Assembly: GCA_903864265.1 (NCBI GenBank)
Contig: CAIPFN010000183.1
Coordinates: 1 to 32,140 of the forward strand
Direction: 5' to 3'
Length of the DNA: 32,140 bases
Source of the DNA: an uncultured Bacteroidales bacterium
GTDB lineage: Bacteria > Bacteroidota > Bacteroidia > Bacteroidales > UBA4417
A program made the position numbers and the translations under genes. Positions 22,004 to 28,460 of the stretch are shown here, piece by piece (position 1 is the stretch's first letter; each line of letters starts with the position of its first letter). The notes under the pieces were generated by a model. The model searched no databases. It worked only from the letters and a program-made list of their open reading frames with translations, and had not been told where the DNA came from.

Positions 22004-25000
22004 TTAAAAGCTTGCGCTTATACCGAATGAATAGCTGGTAGGTACCGGGATTCGGTTGATGTCAGTTCTTTCAGGATCTGCACCAATATATCCTTTAGGC
22101 GTTATCCAGAATAAATTTTCGCCCTGGAAATACACCCGAAGCTGGGTCATTCCTGCTTTCTTGATCATAGCTTCAGGAAGATTGTATCCGATCTGAAGAT
22201 TTCTCAGTTTGAAATAGGAGTTATTTCTCAACAAGTAGTCGGAAGTTCTTTTTTCGTTATTATTATCTACGATGGTAGCAGCAGGAATATCGGAACTTGG
22301 GTTTGAAACAGTCCAGGCATTTAGTGTTCCCGGGCCTGCATTTTCGCGGCTTTCAACGAAATTATTGTAGTAGATGTATGCATCAATACCCTTGCGGCCT
22401 GTTACGCCTGAGCCAAACACGGAAAGATCAAAGTTTTTGTACCCGAGGTTAACGCGTAAACCGTATTCAAGTTTGGGTAAAGTTGTTCCAATCCAATCCT
22501 GATCTAATGAATTTACCACACCATCGCCATTGAGGTCAACATATTTAATACGGCCCGGGGCAGCTCCAATCTGGGTTGGCCATGCAGCTACTTCGGCGGC
22601 ATTCTGGAATATTCCGGCTGATTTATACCCGAACACTTCGTACTGGGAATGTCCTAAGATGGTATTGCCTGGAAGTCCGGGATACCCTGCCTGAACCTCT
22701 TCAGGTAACTTTGTAATTTTATCCTTGAAGGCGCCAAAGTTGGTAGAAACAGAATAGGTAAGACCACCTTTTGTTTCGTCCTGGTATCCCAGGGAAAGTT
22801 CCCAACCTCTGTTATCCTTGGTAGCTCCGTTCAGCCATTTCTGCTGTCCTTCGCCAATTGCCGATGCGATGGGGGGTTTGATCAGGATGTTATCGGTTGT
22901 TCTCATAAAATAATCGAATGAACCGACGATCTTATTGTTTAAAAATCCGAAATCTACCCCCAGGTTGGTTTCTTTGGTCGATTCCCATTTTAAGTTTGGA
23001 TTTGCAGCCTGTATGGACACAAAGCCTGATGGCAGGGTTCCCGTATTCACGCCATTGATATCGTAAGCGGTACCCACATTATAGTATTGTTCGAAGAAGC
23101 CAGCAGAATAATCATTCATCGAAGGGCCATAACGGGCTTCATACAATCCAAACTGTGCCAGGTCACCGATAGACTGGTTGCCGACTTCGCCGTAACCTAC
23201 CCTTACTTTAAGGTTGGTGATCTCCTTCATATCCTTCATGAAAGCCATATTATTAATCCTCAAACCAGCCGTTGCGGAAGGGAAAATACCATATCGGGTA
23301 TCGGATCCGAATCGTGATGATCCGTCTCTGCGAAGTGTAACCGAAGCTAAAAGCAGATCCGAATAGCTGTAACCGATTTTACCGAACTGCGACAACAGCC
23401 GGCTGCCGGTATTAAAGCCCGTAGTAGTCCTTTGGCCTGAAGCAGCGCCTAAAACAAAATATTGTTCTGTTTCAACAGCAAAATCATAGGCAGTGGAGGT
23501 TACATTTTCAACATCTGTTTTAACGGATTCAGTACCGGCAAGAATATCAAAATTGTTTTCACCGCTCTTCAGGTTATAGTTAAGAGTATTGGTGAATGCC
23601 AGGCTCATGTAATCGGAAGTGCTCAGAGCCAGACTATTGGTGCTCCGGGTAACAAATCCGTTATTTATTTTCGTTTCAATATTCTTTTGTTTGAATGCAT
23701 TATAATCCATGCCGACACTTGACCGGAACACCAGGTTACTTAAGATTTTCCATTCGGCAAATGCGTTTCCAAAAATCATGGAGTTATGCGAATTGTCCCA
23801 CTTATTCTTATCCTGCATTAATACAGGGTTATTCCTGTCGGAATATCCTCCGCCTATAGGTCCGCCATAGGTACCATCCAGACCGTACAATGGAATTGTT
23901 GGGGCTAAACTGATGGCCAAACCAGGGGTAGGTGCACTTCCCACATCCGGGGTGGCTCCGGTTTCATTTGATGATGAGAACTGTGAATTAACTCCAAATT
24001 TTAACTTTCCGTTAAATAATTTGAAATTGGAATTAAGTTTCCCGTTGATTCTATCGTAGTTAGTGTAGACTAACATACCGGTATTTTTAAGATAACCAAA
24101 ATTGGCCATGACAAATGCATTGTCGTTGCCTGCCGTTAAGGTAAGATCGCTGTTGGTAACATATCCCTTTTTATAGGATGCTTCCTGCCAATCAGTATTT
24201 CCTGCCGGATAATTAGCATCACCACCCACCAGTGGCTTTACTGCTACGCTGTTAAGAACTGGATTGGTATAATCATTATTCCAGCCATAGGTATATATAT
24301 CACCATAAGCGGCAGCCGGGTCGGTATGATCATTTACGCAGGCCTGCCATAGTACCTTCCCACGGTCTAAGGAACTCATCATTTTGTAACGCTCTTTCTT
24401 TTCGGATAAAACGGAAAGATTGGTATTGAAAGTAAGATTGACTTTCCCGGTATTTTTTGCACTGGTTTTGGTGGTTACAATAATAACCCCGTTGGCAGCT
24501 CTCGATCCGTATATGGAACAGGCCGAAGCATCTTTCAATACCTGAACGGATTCGATTGAACCCGGGTTAATACTTGCAAAAACCTCAGCCCTTGTGGTAG
24601 GAACGCCATCGATAATATACAAGGGATGGGTATCGCCTAATGTATTTACGCCACGGATGAGGATCTGGTCGCTGGCACCGGATGGATTTCCGGATTTGGT
24701 GACATACAGGCCAGGTACATTTCCCTGCAATGCCTGCATCACGTTACCGGAACTCAAACTCGCACTTGCGATTTTTTTCATTTCAACAACTGAAATAGCA
24801 CCGGTTACATCCACCTTTTTCTGTGATGAATATCCGGTTACAATCAGCTGATCCAGAAGCTGAGCTGTAGGTGACAAACTAACATCAATAATGGTTTTAC
24901 CCAGTACCGGCATTTCCTGAGTGGTAAATCCGATAAAACTAAATACGAGTACAGCCTTGGCATTCACATCAATGGTGTACTTACCGTTCAGATCAGTCAT

Positions 25001-25180
25001 GGTCCCTGCATTGGTACCCTTCACCGAAATACTCACTCCGGGAATGGTGCTCTGGTTACTTGCGTCAGTCACGGTGCCCGATATTTTAATCTGGGCCATT
25101 GCACTGGCTACCGATATTCCCAGGAAAAGTACCAGCAGGAAGTACCGGATTTTTAATTGTTTAGAGGTAAAGTTTCTCAT
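22004..25180 (-). CDS. SusC/RagA-family TonB-dependent outer membrane transporter (pair 2)
   Basis: A 1058-residue TonB-dependent importer. The signal peptide ends near ASAMAQ. Then come the carboxypeptidase-regulatory-like domain (IKISGTVTDASNQSTIPGVSI, FIGFTTQEM), the plug with LDQLIVTGYSSQKK, LQGNVPGLYV and the SusC motif YIIDGVPTTRAE followed by DASACSIYGSRAANGVIIVTTK, and a long barrel ending in SFGISASF. It works with SusD2, whose gene starts 33 bases later. It follows the fructokinase by 88 bases on the same strand, and it probably brings in fructosyl oligosaccharides for GH32 and GH36. No obvious promoter consensus was found in the 88-base gap, so it may share the promoter before the MFS gene. 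Confidence 0.96.
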   Translation of the reverse strand: MRNFTSKQLKIRYFLLVLFLGISVASAMAQIKISGTVTDASNQSTIPGVSISVKGTNAGTMTDLNGKYTIDVNAKAVLVFSFIGFTTQEMPVLGKTIIDVSLSPTAQLLDQLIVTGYSSQKKVDVTGAISVVEMKKIASASLSSGNVMQALQGNVPGLYVTKSGNPSGASDQILIRGVNTLGDTHPLYIIDGVPTTRAEVFASINPGSIESVQVLKDASACSIYGSRAANGVIIVTTKTSAKNTGKVNLTFNTNLSVLSEKKERYKMMSSLDRGKVLWQACVNDHTDPAAAYGDIYTYGWNNDYTNPVLNSVAVKPLVGGDANYPAGNTDWQEASYKKGYVTNSDLTLTAGNDNAFVMANFGYLKNTGMLVYTNYDRINGKLNSNFKLFNGKLKFGVNSQFSSSNETGATPDVGSAPTPGLAISLAPTIPLYGLDGTYGGPIGGGYSDRNNPVLMQDKNKWDNSHNSMIFGNAFAEWKILSNLVFRSSVGMDYNAFKQKNIETKINNGFVTRSTNSLALSTSDYMSLAFTNTLNYNLKSGENNFDILAGTESVKTDVENVTSTAYDFAVETEQYFVLGAASGQRTTTGFNTGSRLLSQFGKIGYSYSDLLLASVTLRRDGSSRFGSDTRYGIFPSATAGLRINNMAFMKDMKEITNLKVRVGYGEVGNQSIGDLAQFGLYEARYGPSMNDYSAGFFEQYYNVGTAYDINGVNTGTLPSGFVSIQAANPNLKWESTKETNLGVDFGFLNNKIVGSFDYFMRTTDNILIKPPIASAIGEGQQKWLNGATKDNRGWELSLGYQDETKGGLTYSVSTNFGAFKDKITKLPEEVQAGYPGLPGNTILGHSQYEVFGYKSAGIFQNAAEVAAWPTQIGAAPGRIKYVDLNGDGVVNSLDQDWIGTTLPKLEYGLRVNLGYKNFDLSVFGSGVTGRKGIDAYIYYNNFVESRENAGPGTLNAWTVSNPSSDIPAATIVDNNNEKRTSDYLLRNNSYFKLRNLQIGYNLPEAMIKKAGMTQLRVYFQGENLFWITPKGYIGADPERTDINRIPVPTSYSFGISASF

Positions 25181-25268
25181 AGGTGTATTTATTTGGTTTT
25201 TGATTGATTAGTTCAGGCGTTAATTCATATAAATCATTTAATTTGTCTTTTGCACATAATAGGGAGTT

Positions 25269-26156
25269 TCAGCTTTTAATAAATTCGCCGATCACATCGC
25301 GGGTGTAAGAGGGTGTAGCGCCGGGCTGTGAAGCTACATAAGCTCCTATGGCCGATGCTTCTGTGAGCGCCCTGTTCATATCCTTGCCATCAAAAAAAGC
25401 AGCCAGGAAACCGGCCAGGAAGGCATCGCCTGCACCCACCGAATCGGCAGTTTCCACTTTAAACCCCAGATGATGGTAAAGTTCGTTGTGATGAAGCACA
25501 TAGGCGCCGTGTTTGCCCATAGTCACAATCAGGGTTTTCAGATTCAACAAACGATAGAATGACTTTATTCTTTCCTCCAGGGTTCCAGGCAATTTATACC
25601 AGCCCGAAATAGTCATCAGCTCATCATCATTCAACTTTACAATATCCGATTTCAACAGGAGAGGGGTAACAATAGCTTCCGTATCGTAAGGTGGCCTGAG
25701 GTTCACATCCATAATTTTAAGGATGTTATTCTCCAGCAATTTCAAGAGGGTATTCCTGCTCAGGGGGTCACGCGAAGCCAGGGAACCAAACACAATGGCT
25801 GTGGAGGCCTGTGCTTCTTTTTGAAGTTCGGGGGTGAGCGAAATTTCATCCCATGCCACCGGCTCGCATATTTCGTAGGTAGCGGTATTATGTTCGTCAA
25901 GAAAAACCAATACTTCGCTCGTAGGCAGGGAATCATGCACCTGCACCAGGTCGGTCCGCAGCCCGGAGGCTTTCAGAAAATCAAGCAGGCCGGTTCCTTT
26001 ATCATCGTTTCCAATGCCGCTGGCCACTGCGGCTTGTATGCCAAAACGCGACAAATGCAGGGCAACGTTCATGGGAGCTCCTCCCGGAACCGGCCCACTG
26101 GGAAGGTTATCCCATAATATTTCGCCGAAGCACAGGATCTGATTAAGTTGGTTCAT
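25269..26156 (-). CDS. PfkB-family fructokinase
   Basis: A 295-residue cytoplasmic ribokinase/PfkB-family sugar kinase. It opens with ILCFGEILWDNLPSG and the substrate motif PGGAPMNVALHLSRFG (24-39), and carries the C-terminal signature ETADSVGAGDAFLAGFL with catalytic base Asp244 and the anion hole GAGD. DVNLRPPYD at about 150-158 is also typical of bacterial fructokinases. The likely reaction is fructose plus ATP giving fructose 6-phosphate. It lies in the transcript behind the MFS sugar porter and before SusC2, matching the transporter/fructokinase/SusC order idea of fructan loci. The length is normal and nothing is missing. A related kinase for another ketose remains possible but is less likely given two GH32 genes. 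Confidence 0.92.
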   Translation of the reverse strand: MNQLNQILCFGEILWDNLPSGPVPGGAPMNVALHLSRFGIQAAVASGIGNDDKGTGLLDFLKASGLRTDLVQVHDSLPTSEVLVFLDEHNTATYEICEPVAWDEISLTPELQKEAQASTAIVFGSLASRDPLSRNTLLKLLENNILKIMDVNLRPPYDTEAIVTPLLLKSDIVKLNDDELMTISGWYKLPGTLEERIKSFYRLLNLKTLIVTMGKHGAYVLHHNELYHHLGFKVETADSVGAGDAFLAGFLAAFFDGKDMNRALTEASAIGAYVASQPGATPSYTRDVIGEFIKS

Positions 26157-26227
26157 AGCTATTTTGTTAATTTAAAATTAGTTATTCCAGGTTTAAATCC
26201 GTGAGTCCATCCCTCTGGGCTTGAGGC

Positions 26228-26241
26228 ATTCCTGCAGGAAT
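26228..26241. repeat. 14-base perfect palindrome between the MFS porter and fructokinase
   Basis: ATTCCTGCAGGAAT is self-complementary and lies in the 157-base gap between two genes of the operon. No U-tract follows on the minus strand. It could be a protein-binding site or a small RNA hairpin; nothing further can be said. Confidence 0.4.
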
Positions 26242-26313
26242 TCCGTTCTTCCCTTTTTCCGGCTTCCGGCCCTCACCAGGCTTTATTCCGGTTTACAGAT
26301 GCCACCACCCCTT

Positions 26314-27651
26314 TTATTTCAACATTTCTGCCTGTATAGTTTCGAGGGATTTTCCTTTGGTTTCGGGAATCCAGAGTTTTACAAAAATCCAGGAAAGTAC
26401 CGTGAAGAATCCGAAGATGCCAAACAGATACTGAAGGCCCAGTGCGCCATGGATCACGGGTGCAAAATATACGGTCAGGAATGTACAAAGCCAGCTTACG
26501 GCGGTTGAAAACGACATGGCCACACCCTTGATACGGTTAGGGTAAATTTCGGAAATGATTACCCACATCACCGGGGCAAAGGAGGCTGCAAAGAAGGAAA
26601 TGTAGACGAGAAGCGCAATCAGTACTCCTGTTCCGTTCTGATGTGCTTTAGCAAATTCAAAGGTGAGATATACAAGGGAAAAAAACATACCCACAGCTCC
26701 CCAGAGAAGCAGTGTCTTGCGACCTTTCTTATCAACAAGCCATAAAGCAAATATGGTCATGAGGAAGTTAACCGTTCCTACTATCATCGACATCATCAGC
26801 GAATCCACTTTGGCGGATCCGGCAGCCTGAAAAATATCAGGGGCAAACATGATCACGGCGTTAATTCCGGTAATCTGCTGAAAAGCTGCGATCAGAGTTC
26901 CGATCAGCACAATCTTCCCGGTTTTCCCTTTAAACAGTTCGCTTACCGACATTTTTTCCTTTTTCTGTTCGGCTGCCAGGGCTTGTTCCATTTCCGGCAA
27001 CTCTTCATCCACCAGTTTTTGTCCGCCCAGTTTGATTAACACTTTTTCAGCTTCTTCCCTACGTCCGTGAGCTAACAACCAACGCGGGCTTTCCGGAAAA
27101 TCGAGCAGCAGGAAAACCAGGTACAGTACCCCGAAAATAGCGGGGACCGCCAGCATGAAACGCCAGTTGTCGGAGCCGGTACCCACCAGGAGATAATCAA
27201 AAATATAAGCTACCACTATACCTATAGTAATAGCAAACTGATTGAACGACACTAAGCGGCCGCGTTTTTTAGCCGGTGAAATTTCGGATATATACATGGG
27301 TGCAACCACCGAGGTTGCCCCTACGGCAAGACCTGATAGAATGCGAAACGCGATCAGCATTAAAGAGGAACCGGCAAAAGCACAACCCAGGGCTGAAATA
27401 ATGTATAGTACGGCGGTAGCGATCATCACATTTTTACGACCGTACTTTTCGGTGAAATTGCCGGTAAACAAGGCGCCGATCAGGCATCCTATTGTTAACA
27501 GGGCCGCTACCGTACCCAGGCCGCTGTCAGTCAGCGCAAAATCGCCTTTAATCCCATCCACGGCACCTGATATTCCGGCCATATTTAATCCAAACAGTAA
27601 CCCGCCCATCACAGCGATAAAAGTCACCCAGCTTAAGAATCGTGTATTCAT
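26314..27651 (-). CDS. MFS sugar porter (fructose/hexose:H+ symporter type)
   Basis: A 445-residue inner membrane transporter of the sugar porter family. I start it at the ATG 27649-27651 (MNTRFLSWVTFIAVMGGLLFGL); the frame extends to a TTG at 27741 with a polar leader that does not look like a membrane protein start. Twelve hydrophobic helices are split by a central cytoplasmic loop. Family motifs: EKYGRKNV after helix 2, RILSGLAVGA, ISPAKKRGRLVS, PESPRWLLAHGRREEA, QQITGINAVIMFAP in helix 7, DKKGRKTLL, and the C-terminal PETKGKSLE. It should move the monosaccharide released in the periplasm, most likely fructose, into the cytoplasm for the PfkB kinase encoded next. It is the first gene of the long operon. 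Confidence 0.94.
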   Translation of the reverse strand: MNTRFLSWVTFIAVMGGLLFGLNMAGISGAVDGIKGDFALTDSGLGTVAALLTIGCLIGALFTGNFTEKYGRKNVMIATAVLYIISALGCAFAGSSLMLIAFRILSGLAVGATSVVAPMYISEISPAKKRGRLVSFNQFAITIGIVVAYIFDYLLVGTGSDNWRFMLAVPAIFGVLYLVFLLLDFPESPRWLLAHGRREEAEKVLIKLGGQKLVDEELPEMEQALAAEQKKEKMSVSELFKGKTGKIVLIGTLIAAFQQITGINAVIMFAPDIFQAAGSAKVDSLMMSMIVGTVNFLMTIFALWLVDKKGRKTLLLWGAVGMFFSLVYLTFEFAKAHQNGTGVLIALLVYISFFAASFAPVMWVIISEIYPNRIKGVAMSFSTAVSWLCTFLTVYFAPVIHGALGLQYLFGIFGFFTVLSWIFVKLWIPETKGKSLETIQAEMLK

Positions 27652-28025
27652 TTCTTTAAATGTTAAATTTCTACTATCCAGATTAGTTGTTCGATTCGTT
27701 GTTTGTTGCCTTTTAAGAATTCCGCACTTGTAATTAGCCAAAGACTTTTAGAACAAATATGATAATCCGTTTAAAAGGACCTGGGAAACTGCCCTGTGAA
27801 TCCAATAACAAATATACTCCCGGCAACAGCCAAAGTCGTTAAAAATTGTTACAAAACCCATAGCTTATGTTACATTTACCTGGTTTTTACCGGGTTTCGG
27901 ATCCCAATATCACTCATGTTACACAGCTGTCAAATTTTGAAACAGCAGGAAGGATATTCCCTACATATTTGAAGAAACGGATCATTTCAGCAAAATGCAG
28001 CCACTAAAGGAAAATCTTCATAGTT
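27652..28025. promoter_or_regulatory. Divergent intergenic region: sugar operon versus Rieske/cytochrome b genes
   Basis: About 370 bases between two divergent operons. For the minus strand, TATATTTG (plus 27809-27816) matches the -7 element exactly but has no -33 TTG at the proper distance. For the plus strand, TAGTTTTG at 28021-28028 matches the -7 element and overlaps the proposed TTG start of the Rieske gene. The ORF part before the MFS start (27652-27741) is open but not believed to be translated. No LacI-type palindrome like that at 8804 is present. Confidence 0.45.
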
Positions 28026-28457
28026 TTGGCATTCAATAAAACCGGTTTGGAACAGGGTAAATTTATCAGTCGGAAAGCATTTCTGAGGCTTGCCACAATG
28101 GCGGCGGGGGCGGCATTTATTTCCATCTGGAACCGATTGAGCAGCCGGAATAAACTGTTATCGGGTAAACCGCTTACAAACTCAGTAAATACTGCCAAAC
28201 TGGGTGCCGGGATTTATTGGTTCGACAATTTCATAATCGTAAAATCTGCTTCTGAACTGAAAGTTTTCTCCAACCGCTGCACCCACGCAGGCTGCCGCAT
28301 AAACCGGGAAATCGACGGGCAACTGGTTTGCCCTTGTCACGGGTCGAGATACGAAGCGGCCAGCGGGAAAGTGCTGCAAGGTCCTGCAGGGCTGCCACTC
28401 CGGGTCATTCCTTACACCACCGACACGAAAAGCGGTGAAATCCGATTTAAAGCCTGA
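28026..28457 (+). CDS. Rieske [2Fe-2S] iron-sulfur protein
   Basis: A 143-residue Rieske protein. The cluster boxes are CTHAGC (85-90) and CPCHGS (102-107): Cys85, His87, Cys102 and His105 bind the cluster and Cys90 and Cys104 can form the usual disulfide. Ser107 and Tyr109, which raise the redox potential in bc1-type proteins, are both present. The N-terminus has SRKAFLRLATMAAG, an RK variant of the Tat signal or a membrane anchor, as expected for Rieske proteins exported folded. There is no ATG; the TTG at 28026 or the TTG at 28047 (giving MEQGKFISRKAF) is the start, and the second is quite plausible. The stop codon is three bases before the cytochrome b/c gene, so the two are surely cotranscribed and act in one complex. 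Confidence 0.93.
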   Translation: MAFNKTGLEQGKFISRKAFLRLATMAAGAAFISIWNRLSSRNKLLSGKPLTNSVNTAKLGAGIYWFDNFIIVKSASELKVFSNRCTHAGCRINREIDGQLVCPCHGSRYEAASGKVLQGPAGLPLRVIPYTTDTKSGEIRFKA

Positions 28458-28460
28458 GTT

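Noticed and set aside
22004-25180. SusC2/SusD2 as a recent duplicate of SusC1/SusD1
   Set aside because: The pairs share only family motifs; lengths and barrel sequences differ widely, so they are distant paralogues.
27652-27741. 30-residue extension of the MFS porter from a TTG codon
   Set aside because: Polar leader unlike a porter N-terminus; the ATG at 27649-27651 begins just before the first membrane helix.
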